A DNA stretch of 64,000 nt from the NCBI RefSeq assembly GCF_014644455.1, contig NZ_BMKS01000011.1:1-64000 (forward strand), written 5' to 3'. Numbering within the stretch: the first letter of the stretch is position 1; the number at the start of each line of letters is the position of its first letter. The DNA is from Caldovatus sediminis (GTDB lineage Bacteria > Pseudomonadota > Alphaproteobacteria > Acetobacterales > Acetobacteraceae). Of this stretch, positions 33,423 through 46,510 are shown piece after piece. The position numbers and the translations under genes were made by a program. Under the pieces are notes generated by a model, which saw nothing but the letters and a program-made list of their open reading frames with translations, was not told the origin of the DNA and did not search any database.

Positions 33423-34391
33423 ATGCAGAACCGTATCGGCGCCGGCACGACGACGCCGGGGCAGGGGCCCGCCACGGCGGAGGTGGCGGTGCCGGAGGGG
33501 GCGCCCAGCCTGCCGTCGCGGATCTCTTGGGGGGCCGTGTTCGCCGGGGCCGTCGTCGCCGTCGCCGTCGGCGCGATGCTGAACATCCTCGGCCTCGCGG
33601 TCGGCGTCAGCGCGATCGACGCGATGGTGCCCGGCGAGACCCCCGCGGCCGCCACTTTCGGCATCGCCACCGGCGTCTGGCTGCTGCTCGCCAATCTGAT
33701 CGGCCTTGCCGTCGGCGGCTATGTCGCGGCGCGGCTCTCCGGCACCGCGGACGACACCGACGGCGTGCTGCACGGGCTGTCGGTCTGGGCGGTCGCCTAC
33801 CTGATCTCGGCGGTGCTGCTCGGCAACGTCGTCGCCGGCACGGCAGGCACTGCGTTCCAGGGCGTGACCACCGTGCTCGGCGGCGCGGCGCGCGGCGCCG
33901 GGGTGGCGGTCGGCGAGACGGCGCGGGCGCTCGCCGACGAGACCGCCCTCGACCCGCGGCGCGTCGTCGAGCGCGCGCATGCGGCGCTGCGCGGCGCCGG
34001 CGGCGACCCCGCGCAGATGACGAGCGAGCAGCGCAACGCGGAGATCGCGCAGATCCTCATGCGCAGCGCCACGACGGCCGGGCCGCTGCCGCAGGCCGAC
34101 CGCGACCGCCTCGCCCGACTCGTCGCCGCCGAATACAACCTCAGCCTTGAGGAGGCGCAGGCGCGTCTGCAGGAGGCGGAGCGCCAGGTCGCCCAGACCG
34201 CGGGCGAGGCCGAGCGGCTGGCGCGCGAGGCGGCCGACGTCGCGGCCACCGGGACCGCGATCGCCGCCTACTGGATCTTCGCCGCCATGCTGCTCGGCGC
34301 CGCGGCGGCGGTGATCGGCGCACGGATCGGCACCCGCAACGTCCGCTGGATCCTGGCGCGGCGCCAGGCGCCCGCCGCCCCTGCCGTCTGA
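33423..34391 (+). CDS. Membrane protein of unknown function with long amphipathic helix
   Basis: 322 aa from the ATG at 33423, with GGAGG 8 nt upstream. There are three or four N-terminal membrane segments (WGAVFAGAVVAVAVGAMLNI, LLLANLIGLAVGGYVAARLS), a helical cytosolic or periplasmic domain with heptad-like Ala/Glu/Gln (EEAQARLQEAERQVAQTAGE), and a last membrane helix (IAAYWIFAAMLLGAAAAVIG). This architecture is common in uncharacterised alphaproteobacterial proteins near envelope genes. I cannot name a function. Confidence 0.8.
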   Translation: MQNRIGAGTTTPGQGPATAEVAVPEGAPSLPSRISWGAVFAGAVVAVAVGAMLNILGLAVGVSAIDAMVPGETPAAATFGIATGVWLLLANLIGLAVGGYVAARLSGTADDTDGVLHGLSVWAVAYLISAVLLGNVVAGTAGTAFQGVTTVLGGAARGAGVAVGETARALADETALDPRRVVERAHAALRGAGGDPAQMTSEQRNAEIAQILMRSATTAGPLPQADRDRLARLVAAEYNLSLEEAQARLQEAERQVAQTAGEAERLAREAADVAATGTAIAAYWIFAAMLLGAAAAVIGARIGTRNVRWILARRQAPAAPAV

Positions 34392-34560
34392 TGAGGCCCG
34401 CGCGGCGGGCTTGCGGGGTGCGGTTGACGCCGATCCCATGGCCGCGGCGGCATGACGCACCGTGACGCCGCGCCGCGTGAGCGGCGCGGAGAGGCCGAGG
34501 ATGGGCCAGGCCCCTCGCGGCGGCGCGACGCCGGAACGCCGGCCGCCCCGAGCGGCCGGC

Positions 34561-34636
34561 GGCCGGGAGCGCGGATCTGCCCCAAACAACGAGCCGTAGC
34601 CGCGCAGCGAGCGCAGCCGAGCGGGAAACGGCCCTA
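34561..34636 (-). repeat. Dispersed 3'-end repeat, copy B
   Basis: On the minus strand it begins CTAGGGCCGTTTCCCGCTCG, exactly at the serB stop (TAG is shared), and ends with GCGCTCCCGGCC. It is related to copies at 27441, 41957, 49287 and 53121. It has lost the clean 9-bp arms seen in copy C. Confidence 0.7.
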
Positions 34637-35527
34637 GCGGCGCAACTCTTCCGCGCGGTATCCCTGCGCGAACAGCAGCGCGCGCAGGTCCGCGTGGTCC
34701 ACCCGCGCCCGCGCCGCGGCGGCCACCATCGGCTTGGCGCGGAACGCCACGCCGAGGCCGGCGGCCGCAAGCATGTCGAGGTCGTTCGCGCCGTCGCCCA
34801 CCGCGAGCGTCGCGCTCAGCGGCAGGCCCTGCTCCGCGGCGACCCGCTTCAGCGTCGCGAGCTTGGCCTCGCGCCCGAGGATCGGCTCGGCGACCTGCCC
34901 CGTCAGCGCCCGGCCGTCGTCGAGCAGGGTGTTGGCGACGTGCTCGTGGAAACCGAGCTTCCGGGCGACGCGGCTCGTGAAGTAGGTGAAGCCGCCGGAG
35001 ACCAGCACGCAGCGTGCCCCGTGCGCACGCATGGTGGCGACCAGCTCCCGCGCCCCCGGCGTCATCGCGGTGGCCTTCCAGGTGCGCTCGAGGGCCGAGA
35101 GCGGCAGCCCCGCCAGCATCGCCACGCGCTCGACCAGCGCGGCCCGGAAGTCGAGCTCGCCGTTCATCGCGCGCCGCGTGATCTCCGCGACGCGCTCCTT
35201 GAGGCCGGCATGGGCGGCGAGCTCGTCCAGCGTCTCGGTGGTGACGATGGTGCTGTCCATGTCGGCCACCAGCAGGCGCTTGCGCCGGCCCTCGGCAGGC
35301 TGCGCGATCGCGTCCACCGGAGCCGCAGCGAGCGCCCGGCGCGCCGCGGCGGTCGCCTGCTCGGCGGCGAGCTTCTCGAAGGGCAGGTCGGCGGCCTCGT
35401 CCGGCGCGAGCCAGACCGGCCCGTCCGTCTCGGCGCCGAGGGCGCGGAGCGCCTCGCGCACCTGTGCGATGTGGGCCGCCGCGAGGCCGCCGGGCGGCGC
35501 GACGAGGGTGAGGACTTGGGGCGTCAT
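34634..35527 (-). CDS. serB: Phosphoserine phosphatase SerB
   Basis: 297 aa. The HAD phosphatase motifs are present: motif I DMDST (89-93), motif II VLVSGG and motif III with the GDGANDLDML acid cluster. It dephosphorylates O-phosphoserine in the last step of serine synthesis. The N-terminal ~80 residues form the small ACT-like cap of the alphaproteobacterial type. It is divergent from miaA with a 26-bp gap that must hold both promoters. The stop codon is the first three bases of a dispersed repeat. Confidence 0.95.
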   Translation of the reverse strand: MTPQVLTLVAPPGGLAAAHIAQVREALRALGAETDGPVWLAPDEAADLPFEKLAAEQATAAARRALAAAPVDAIAQPAEGRRKRLLVADMDSTIVTTETLDELAAHAGLKERVAEITRRAMNGELDFRAALVERVAMLAGLPLSALERTWKATAMTPGARELVATMRAHGARCVLVSGGFTYFTSRVARKLGFHEHVANTLLDDGRALTGQVAEPILGREAKLATLKRVAAEQGLPLSATLAVGDGANDLDMLAAAGLGVAFRAKPMVAAAARARVDHADLRALLFAQGYRAEELRR

Positions 35528-35553
35528 GCGGCCGGGGGTATGCCCGTCCCCGA

Positions 35554-36525
35554 ATGGGCGATCAACAACTTCCCTTCGCGCTCCTGATCGCCGGCCCGAC
35601 GGCGAGCGGCAAGTCGGCGCTGGCTCTCGCGCTGGCGGAACGTCTCGGGGGCGTCGTGATCAATGCGGACTCGATGCAGCTCTACCGCGAGCTGCGCATC
35701 CTCACCGCCCGCCCGACCGCCGAGGAGGAGGCGCGCGTGCCGCATCGCCTCTACGGCGTGCGCCCGGCGGCCGAGCCGGCGAGCGTCGCCTGGTGGCGCC
35801 GCACCGCCCTCGCCGAGATGGAGGCGGCGCGGTCGGCCGGGCGGCTGCCGATGCTGTGCGGCGGAACGGGGCTGTTCTTCCACGCGCTGACCGCGGGGCT
35901 CGCCGAGATCCCCCCGATCCCCGACGAGGCGCGGGCCGAGGCGCGCCGGCTGCTCGCCGCGATCGGGCCGCGGGCGCTGCACGCCCGGCTGGCGGCGGAG
36001 GACCCGGAGACGGCGGCGCGGCTGCGTCCCACCGACAGCCAGCGGATCGCCCGCGCCTGGGAGGTCTGGCGCGGCACCGGCCGGGGCCTCGTCGCCTGGC
36101 AGCGGGAAGGGACGACGACCGGTCCGGCGCCCTGGCGCTTCGCCGCGCTGCTCCTCGACCCGCCGCGTCCGGCGCTGCGCGCGGCGATCACGGCGCGCTG
36201 GGAGGCGATGCTGGCGGCGGGCGCGGTCGAGGAGGTGCGCGCGCTGCTCGCGCTCGGGCCCGATCCCGCGCTGCCGGCGATGCGGGCGCACGGCGTGCCG
36301 GAACTCGCCGCCCATCTGGCCGGACGGATCACGCTCGAGGAGGCCGGGCGGCGGGCGGTGCTGGCGATGGGGCGGTACACCAAGCGGCAGGCGACCTGGT
36401 TCCGCCACCACCCGCTGGCCGCTCCGTCCGATACGCATACGATCCATGCGCGATTCACCGATCTGGAGCAATTTTCGGAAAGCAAATGGCGCGAGGTCGT
36501 GCAATTTATTGACGCGCGGCGTTGA
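35554..36525 (+). CDS. miaA: tRNA dimethylallyltransferase MiaA
   Basis: 323 aa. The P-loop GPTASGKS is at 14-21. VVINADSMQLYREL and LCGGTGLFFHALTAGL are family landmarks, and the C-terminus has RYTKRQATWFRHH. MiaA adds the dimethylallyl group to A37 of tRNAs reading UNN codons, and MiaB (45077 onwards) acts on its product. The last ~30 residues, where codon use is less GC-rich, match the usual C-terminus. Confidence 0.95.
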   Translation: MGDQQLPFALLIAGPTASGKSALALALAERLGGVVINADSMQLYRELRILTARPTAEEEARVPHRLYGVRPAAEPASVAWWRRTALAEMEAARSAGRLPMLCGGTGLFFHALTAGLAEIPPIPDEARAEARRLLAAIGPRALHARLAAEDPETAARLRPTDSQRIARAWEVWRGTGRGLVAWQREGTTTGPAPWRFAALLLDPPRPALRAAITARWEAMLAAGAVEEVRALLALGPDPALPAMRAHGVPELAAHLAGRITLEEAGRRAVLAMGRYTKRQATWFRHHPLAAPSDTHTIHARFTDLEQFSESKWREVVQFIDARR

Positions 36526-36559
36526 CGCGCCGCAGCAAGGAGGATAAGGCTCTTGCCGC

Positions 36560-36581
36560 CGGCCGGGGCGCGTCCCGGCCG
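36560..36581 (+). terminator. Hairpin between miaA and ilvB
   Basis: CGGCCGGG-GCGCGT-CCCGGCCG, a perfect 8-bp stem, followed after ~8 nt by a short T run (GTTTTG). It may terminate miaA transcription or attenuate entry into ilvB. The small open frame over it (from 36522) has no Leu/Ile/Val run, so classical ilv attenuation is not supported. Confidence 0.45.
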
Positions 36582-36611
36582 CACGCCGTTTTGAGGAAAG
36601 CCGGAACCCCC

Positions 36612-38408
<1,797 letters not shown>

Positions 38409-38487
38409 GCGGCGCCGCCGCCCGCCCGCCGCGGGGCGGCTTGCCCGCCCCGCGCCTTTTCCCTACACGCCCCCCGCGATCCGTCCC

Positions 38488-39012
38488 ATGCCCGATCCCG
38501 CCGACACCGCCCCGCGCGCCGCCACCATCGCCGTCCTCGTCGAGAACGAGGCGGGCATCCTCGCCCGCGTCGTCGGCCTGTTCTCCGGCCGCGGTTACAA
38601 CATCGAGAGCCTGACCGTCGCCCCGGTGGACGAGGCGAAGCGGATCTCGCGCATCACCATCGTCACCTCGGGGACCGAGATGGTGATCGAGCAGATCAAG
38701 GCGCAGCTCGACCGCCTGGTGCCGGTGCACAAGGTCGCGGACCTGACGCTCGAGGGGCCGCACGTCGCGCGCGAGATGGCGCTGATCAAGGTGGTGGGGC
38801 GGGGCGAGAACCGGCTGGAGGCGCTGCGCCTCGCCGACGCCTTCCGCGCCTCGGTGGTGGACGCCACGATCGGGAGCTTCGTCTTCGAGCTGACGGGATC
38901 GAGCGACAAGCTCGACGCCTTCATCGCGCTGATGCGCCCGCTGGGTCTGGCGGAGGTGTCGCGCACCGGCGTGGTCGCGATCGCGCGCGGCCCCGCCAGC
39001 ATCCATTCCTGA
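38488..39012 (+). CDS. ilvN: Acetolactate synthase small (regulatory) subunit
   Basis: 174 aa. The N-terminal ACT domain is clear (TIAVLVENEAGILARVVGLF, then RGYNIESLTVAP), which binds valine for feedback control. The C-terminal half is the IlvH/N domain (LEGPHVAREMALIKVVGRGE and a final TGVVAIARG). The length equals the long-type bacterial IlvH. It lies 79 nt after the large-subunit stop and 33 nt before ilvC. Confidence 0.95.
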   Translation: MPDPADTAPRAATIAVLVENEAGILARVVGLFSGRGYNIESLTVAPVDEAKRISRITIVTSGTEMVIEQIKAQLDRLVPVHKVADLTLEGPHVAREMALIKVVGRGENRLEALRLADAFRASVVDATIGSFVFELTGSSDKLDAFIALMRPLGLAEVSRTGVVAIARGPASIHS

Positions 39013-40062
<1,050 letters not shown>

Positions 40063-40074
40063 GGCTCCGCCCCG

Positions 40075-40109
40075 CCGGGCCTCCCCCTCCGCGGGGCGGG
40101 GAGGCCCGG
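40075..40109 (+). terminator. Terminator-like hairpin after ilvC
   Basis: A perfect 12-bp stem, CCGGGCCTCCCC (40075-40086) and GGGGAGGCCCGG (40098-40109), with an 11-nt loop, 13 nt after the ilvC stop. There is no clear T-tract, as is common in such GC-rich genomes. It likely ends the ilv transcript and separates it from leuA. Confidence 0.65.
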
Positions 40110-40180
40110 TCCGCCGGGCGGCGCGCTCCGCCCGCTCCGCGCTTGCCCCGCGCGCCGCCTCGCGTTACCCTCCCGCCACG

Positions 40181-40291
40181 ATGTCTCCGCGCGCCACCCT
40201 CGCCGGCCTGCCCGCCGGGCTTCCCGTCCGGCGCCCGGTCTCGCGCGCCCTCCTTCCCCTCCTCCTTCGACTTAGCCGCCCCTGGGCGTGA
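40181..40291 (+). promoter_or_regulatory. Putative leuA leader peptide (attenuator)
   Basis: A 36-codon frame (ATG at 40181, stop at 40291) ends with a Leu run, ALLPLLLRLSRPWA. Six of its eight Leu codons fall within codons 24-31, just before the stop. It is followed by two small inverted repeats (CCGGC-CGCGT-GCCGG, and CAGGGG...CCCCTG around 40317-40338) before leuA. This is the layout of ribosome-mediated attenuation, reported for leu and ilv operons in several Alphaproteobacteria. No ribosome site precedes the ATG, which weakens it. Confidence 0.45.
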
Positions 40292-40376
40292 CGTCCGGCC
40301 GCGTGCCGGCACCGCTCAGGGGAACCTGGGAACCCCTGCGTTCACTCAGACGGCAAGTCGCGAAGGACCGCCACCC

Positions 40377-41956
<1,580 letters not shown>

Positions 41957-41960
<4 letters not shown>

Positions 41961-42064
41961 AGCCGTTTTCGCTCGGCCGTGCTCGCTGCAACGGCTCTCG
42001 CTCGTCGTCTGCCGAGCCGATTCACGCTCCCGGCTGTTCCCGGCCGTCCGCGATCGGCTCTAGG
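41957..42064 (+). repeat. Dispersed 3'-end repeat, copy C (best preserved)
   Basis: 108 bp with perfect 10-bp terminal inverted repeats CCTAGAGCCG and CGGCTCTAGG. Inside, AGAGCCGTT...AACGGCTCT is another perfect 9-bp hairpin arm pair. The leuA stop codon TAG lies within the left end. Its right end is 37 bp from the convergent dapB stop, so it could act as a bidirectional terminator. Confidence 0.8.
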
Positions 42065-42100
42065 GCTGCCGCGCGGGGCGAAGCCCGGCCGGCCCGGGCT

Positions 42101-42880
42101 TCACCCCATCTCGAGCACGTCCATCATCCCGTAGAGGCCGGGCGGCTTCCCGATCAGCCAGAGCGCCGCGCGCACCGCGCCCGTCGCGTAGACCCGCCGG
42201 TCGAAGCTGCGGTGGCTGAGGGCGATGTGCTCGCTCGTCCCGGCGAAGAGCAGCGTGTGCTCGCCCACCACCTGGCCGCCGCGCAGCGCCGCGAAGCCGA
42301 TCGCGCCCGTCCGGCGCGCGCCGGTGTGGCCGTCGCGCCCGCTCTCCCGGCCCACCTCCTCGAGCGTCGTCCCGCGCCCGCGCGCCACGGCGCGGCCGAG
42401 CGCGATCGCGGTGCCGGAGGGCGCGTCCACCTTCTGGCGGTGGTGCATCTCGACGATCTCGGCGTCGTACTGCTCCGCCGGCAGGGCGGCCGCCATCCGC
42501 TCGGCGATGGCGAGAACCAGGTTCACGCCCGGGGCGAAGTTCGCCGCGTAGCAGATCGGGGCGCGCCGCGCCGCCTCGACCACCGCCGCCTCGTCCGCCG
42601 CCGAGAGGCCGGAGGTGCCGAGCACCAGCGGCCGGCCGGTGCGGGCGGCCAGCGCGGCGTGGGTGGCGGCGGCGGAGCCGTGGGTGAAGTCGATCACCGC
42701 CTCGCTCGCCGCGAACAGCGCCTCCGCGTCGGGCAGCACCGTGATCCCCGGCGGCGGCGCCTGCGTCGAGCCCGGACGCATCGTGCCCCCGACCAGCGTC
42801 GCGCCGGCGGCGACCACCTCCTCGGCCAGCAGCCTGCCCATGCGGCCGGCGATGCCGGCGATGCCGATGCGGACGGACAT
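42101..42880 (-). CDS. dapB: 4-hydroxy-tetrahydrodipicolinate reductase DapB
   Basis: 259 aa from the ATG at 42880. The N-terminal GIAGIAGRMGRLLAEEV is the dinucleotide-binding start, and the catalytic block is EMHHRQKVDAPSGTAIALG. VIDFTH and NFAPGVNLVL are further landmarks. It makes tetrahydrodipicolinate for lysine and peptidoglycan. It is convergent with leuA. The longer frame to 42958 adds unlikely residues. Confidence 0.96.
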   Translation of the reverse strand: MSVRIGIAGIAGRMGRLLAEEVVAAGATLVGGTMRPGSTQAPPPGITVLPDAEALFAASEAVIDFTHGSAAATHAALAARTGRPLVLGTSGLSAADEAAVVEAARRAPICYAANFAPGVNLVLAIAERMAAALPAEQYDAEIVEMHHRQKVDAPSGTAIALGRAVARGRGTTLEEVGRESGRDGHTGARRTGAIGFAALRGGQVVGEHTLLFAGTSEHIALSHRSFDRRVYATGAVRAALWLIGKPPGLYGMMDVLEMG

Positions 42881-43057
42881 GGCGGGACGGGCCTCCCCGT
42901 GCTGGTGCTGATCGCTCGGTCGAGGCGCGACACTCCGCGCCGGCCCGCCCCCGGTCAAGCCGCCGCCGCGGGCGCGATCAACTCTTCTTCATGGCGGGAC
43001 GCGAAAGGGGCGGGCCCGCCCGGGCCCGCCCCCGCCAGCCGATCCCGGACCGGCCGC

Positions 43058-43498
43058 TCAGGCCGCGTCCCAGTAGGGCCGCGTGCCGTAGTAGTCGGAC
43101 ACGCGCTGGCCCCAGGCGCGGTCGTTCCAGTCGATGTCCTCGTTCGCCGCGTAGCTCGGCGCGCCCTCGAGCCGGCGGCGGTCGAGGTCCACCACGTAGC
43201 CGCCCAGGGCGGTGTCGCAGTCGAGGACCGACCACGGCAGCGGGTGGTAGCGCTCGCCGATGCCGAGGAAGCCGCCGAAGCTCATCACGGCATAGGCGAC
43301 CTTGCCCGAGACCTTGTCGATCATGACGTCGTACACGGTGCCGAGCCGCTCGCCGGCGCGGTCGTAGACCGCCGTGCCGTTGACCTTGTCGGCGGCGATC
43401 AGGCGGGCGGTCTCGTCGCGGGCCACGTCGCCGCGGGCGTCGCGGGGGGCGTCGGCGGCATGCGCGCCGCCGGCCCCGGACCTTGTCCGGTCGCTCAT
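43058..43498 (-). CDS. PRC-barrel domain protein
   Basis: 146 aa. Residues ~32-115 are a PRC-barrel (LIAADKVNGTAVYDRAGERL, GTVYDVMIDKVSGKVAYAVM, then LGIGERYHPLPWSVL). Other family members bind tRNA or ribosomal proteins or sit in photosynthetic reaction centres. Here, with a disordered N-terminus and acidic C-terminus, it is of the stand-alone stress-related kind found in alphaproteobacteria. No operon partner. Confidence 0.88.
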   Translation of the reverse strand: MSDRTRSGAGGAHAADAPRDARGDVARDETARLIAADKVNGTAVYDRAGERLGTVYDVMIDKVSGKVAYAVMSFGGFLGIGERYHPLPWSVLDCDTALGGYVVDLDRRRLEGAPSYAANEDIDWNDRAWGQRVSDYYGTRPYWDAA

Positions 43499-43915
43499 GG
43501 GGGTCTCCTGTCGGGATGGGGGGAGAGGGGGGCGGGCGGCGGCACGGATGGGACCGCTTCCGCACCGCCGCCTGCCGAGACCGCCGCTGGGGGGATGCGG
43601 CGGATGCCACGCAAACGCCGCATCCCCGCCAGGGTTCCGGATGGCCGAATCGGCCGGAACGGCGGAGGCCCGCGCCGAAGGCGCAGCAGGGGCCGGGGGA
43701 CATCCCCACCGCTCCGGCCGCAGCCTTCACCGCCCTGTCACGGTCCGGTCATTGCCGCGTCACCCCGACGGCGGTAGAGCGGATCCGGCCGACGGGGCCG
43801 GCGGGGGATGGATTGGCGGGCCTGCGTCTCTGCCCGATCGCGCCTTCGCCGGCCGGTCCACTCCGCGGCCGCCCGCCGCTACCCACCGCGCCACGCCAAG
43901 ACCCGCACCGCCGAG
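43499..43915. other. Intergenic region
   Basis: 417 bp with no supported gene. It must hold the promoters for both the PRC-barrel gene (minus strand) and the acyltransferase (plus strand). I see no recognisable operator or RNA gene. Confidence 0.35.
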
Positions 43916-44887
43916 ATGGACGCCGCCGCCCGCATCTCGCCCGAGGAGGCCCTCCGGCCCCGCCGGCTGCGCCGGCGCAAGCCGCTGCGCTTCACCCCCT
44001 GGCTGCCCGGCGCCGCCTGGTCGGACGTGCTCGATGTGCGGCCGCAGGGCGGGCGGCTGCGCGCGGTGCGGCGCATCGCCCTCGCGCTGGCGCTGACCGC
44101 CCTCTGCATCCCCGTCCAGGCCCTCCTCCTCCTGCTGCCGGGGCGCGGGCGGATCGTCTTCCCCCGGCTCTACTGGGCGGGGATGTGCCGCGCGATCGGG
44201 CTGAAGGTGCGGGTCGTCGGCCGCCCCGCGGCGGAGGCGCGGCCGGTGCTCTACCTCGCCAACCATTCCTCCTGGCTCGACATCCTGGTGCTCGGCGGCG
44301 TGCTGGAGGCCTGCTTCGTGGCGAAGACCGAGGTCGGGACCTGGCCGCTGGTCAGCACCGTCGCCAGGCTCGGCCGCACCGTCTTCGTCAGCCGCAACCG
44401 CAGGCGGACCGGCACGGAGGCGGAGCAGATGCGCGCCCGTCTCGCCGCCGGCGACAGCCTGATCCTCTTCCCCGAGGGGACGAGCAGCGACGGCACGCGC
44501 GTCCTGCCCTTCCGCTCCTCCTTCCTCGCCGTCGCCGACGCGGCGCGGCAGGTCCAGCCGGTCTCGCTCGTCTACGACCGGCTGGGCGGGCTGCCGGCCT
44601 GCCGGCGCGACCGGCCGCTCTTCGCCTGGTACGGCGACATGGACATCGCCACCCATCTCTGGCGCCTGGCGCGGCGCAGCGGCGCGCGCGCGACGGTGCT
44701 GCTGCACGAGCCGGTGGACCCCCGCGCCTTCCCCGACCGCAAGGCCCTGACCACCGCGGTCGCCGAGGTGGTGGCCGAGGGCGCCGCGGCGCTGCGCCAG
44801 AACCGCGCCGTCGCCCCGCTGCGCCCGACGCCGCCGGTCGCCGGCCGCCCGGCGCCGGCCGGGCTCGTCGCCGAAGCGGCGCAATGA
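43916..44887 (+). CDS. 1-acylglycerol-3-phosphate acyltransferase (PlsC family)
   Basis: 323 aa from the ATG at 43916, chosen because earlier residues are Arg-rich and unlike the family. A membrane helix (IALALALTALCIPVQALLLL) precedes the catalytic HX4D in NHSSWLDI. A later conserved block is FPEGTSSDGTRVLPF. It transfers an acyl chain to lysophosphatidate in phospholipid synthesis or remodelling. An ornithine-lipid OlsA-like role is an alternative, as the family is not separable here. Confidence 0.85.
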   Translation: MDAAARISPEEALRPRRLRRRKPLRFTPWLPGAAWSDVLDVRPQGGRLRAVRRIALALALTALCIPVQALLLLLPGRGRIVFPRLYWAGMCRAIGLKVRVVGRPAAEARPVLYLANHSSWLDILVLGGVLEACFVAKTEVGTWPLVSTVARLGRTVFVSRNRRRTGTEAEQMRARLAAGDSLILFPEGTSSDGTRVLPFRSSFLAVADAARQVQPVSLVYDRLGGLPACRRDRPLFAWYGDMDIATHLWRLARRSGARATVLLHEPVDPRAFPDRKALTTAVAEVVAEGAAALRQNRAVAPLRPTPPVAGRPAPAGLVAEAAQ

Positions 44888-45076
44888 CCGAGGAGCCGCG
44901 GCCGGCGACGGCCGCGCAATTCGGCGCTTGACCGGGGCGGGCCGCATCCCCGAGGATTCGCGCCATGGGACGCCGCCACGCCCCGCGCCGGATCGCTTGA
45001 CCCGGGCCCGTGCGGAACGCATCTCCCCCGTCGTGACCCGCCCCCTCGGAGGCGGTCGGGCGGAGCTTTCCCCGGC

Positions 45077-46510
45077 ATGACCGAATCCCTCGCCGGCGCC
45101 CCCGCGCGGATGCGGCGCCTGTTCGTCCGCACCTGGGGCTGCCAGATGAACGTCTACGACAGCGCCCGCATGGCGGACGTGCTGGCCCCCCTCGGCTACG
45201 CGCCGGCGGAGGCGCCCGAGGGCGCCGACATGGTGATCCTCAACACCTGCCACATCCGCGAGAAGGCGGCCGAGAAGGTGTTCTCCGAGCTCGGCCGGCT
45301 GCGCGCGCTCAAGGAGCGGCGCGCCGCCGAGGGCGGGCGGATGGTGATCGCCGTCGCCGGCTGCGTCGCCCAGGCCGAGGGGGCGGAGATCACCGCCCGC
45401 GCCCCCTGGGTGGACATCGTCCTGGGGCCGCAGACCTACCACCGCCTGCCGGAGATGGTGGCGCGCGCCGCCCGCGCCGCCGGCGCCGTCGTCGAGACCG
45501 ACTTCCCGGTCGAGGACAAGTTCGACCACCTGCCGGAGCAGGCCGCGCCGCAGGGGGCGACCGCCTTCCTCACCGTGCAGGAGGGCTGCGACAAGTTCTG
45601 CTCCTTCTGCGTCGTCCCCTACACGCGCGGCGCCGAGTTCTCCCGCCCCGCCGCCGCGGTGATCGCCGAGGCGCGGCGCCTGGTCGCGCAGGGCGCGCGC
45701 GAGATCACGCTGCTCGGCCAGAACGTGAACGCCTGGCATGGCGAGGCGCCGGACGGCGCCGGGGAATGGCGGCTCGGGCGGCTGCTGCGGGCGCTGGCGG
45801 AGATCCCGGGCCTCGCGCGCCTGCGCTACACCACCTCCCACCCGCGCGACGTGGACGCGGAGCTGGTCGCGGCCCATCGCGACCTCCCCGGGCTCATGCC
45901 GTTCCTGCACCTTCCCGTGCAGTCGGGCTCGGACCGCATCCTGCGCGCGATGAACCGCGGCCACACGGCCGCGGACTACCTCCGCCTGGTCGAGCGGCTG
46001 CGCGCGGCGCGGCCCGACCTCGCGCTCTCCTCCGACTTCATCGTCGGCCACCCCGGCGAGACGGAGGCGGATTTCCGCGCCACGCTCGATCTCGTGCGCG
46101 CGGTCGGCTTCGCCCAGGCCTTCTCCTTCAAGTACTCGGCGCGGCCTGGAACTCCGGCCGCGGCGGCGCCACATCAGGTGCCGGAGCCGGCCAAGGAGGC
46201 GCGCCTGGCCGAGCTCCAGGCGCTGCTCAGGGAGCAGCAGCAGGCCTTCAACCGCTCGCGCGTCGGCATGGGCTTCGATGTCCTGTTCACCGGTCCCGGC
46301 CGCCATCCGGGCCAGATCGTCGGGCGCTCGCCCTGGCTGCAGCCCGTCCACGTCCGCGGACCGGCCGCGCTGATCGGCCGCGTCGCGCCGGTGACCGTGC
46401 TCGCCGCCCATCCCAACTCCCTCTCGGCCGCGCTGCGGGACCAGCACGAGGCGGCCGCGGAGACCACCCGCCACCCCAACCCGGAGGAAGAGGAGCGCAT
46501 CAGCGCTTGA
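45077..46510 (+). CDS. miaB: tRNA-2-methylthio-N6-dimethylallyladenosine synthase MiaB
   Basis: 477 aa. The N-terminal MTTase domain supplies the first cluster Cys in [18 protein letters not shown] and AGCVAQAEG. The radical-SAM cluster is in [17 protein letters not shown]. The C-terminal TRAM domain follows ([20 protein letters not shown]). It adds the methylthio group to i6A37, the product of MiaA. It overlaps the start of phoH by 4 nt and leads a conserved operon. Confidence 0.97.
   Translation: MTESLAGAPARMRRLFVRTWGCQMNVYDSARMADVLAPLGYAPAEAPEGADMVILNTCHIREKAAEKVFSELGRLRALKERRAAEGGRMVIAVAGCVAQAEGAEITARAPWVDIVLGPQTYHRLPEMVARAARAAGAVVETDFPVEDKFDHLPEQAAPQGATAFLTVQEGCDKFCSFCVVPYTRGAEFSRPAAAVIAEARRLVAQGAREITLLGQNVNAWHGEAPDGAGEWRLGRLLRALAEIPGLARLRYTTSHPRDVDAELVAAHRDLPGLMPFLHLPVQSGSDRILRAMNRGHTAADYLRLVERLRAARPDLALSSDFIVGHPGETEADFRATLDLVRAVGFAQAFSFKYSARPGTPAAAAPHQVPEPAKEARLAELQALLREQQQAFNRSRVGMGFDVLFTGPGRHPGQIVGRSPWLQPVHVRGPAALIGRVAPVTVLAAHPNSLSAALRDQHEAAAETTRHPNPEEEERISA

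Noticed and set aside
30728-34150. 1140-aa plus-strand frame
   Set aside because: Arg/His/Gly-rich shadow of the TauE-type gene and of the nucleotidase gene in another frame.
30515-34589. Extension of the minus-strand frame covering the nucleotidase and membrane genes
   Set aside because: Only the last 261 residues (from 30515) match a family; the rest is antisense to three well-supported genes.
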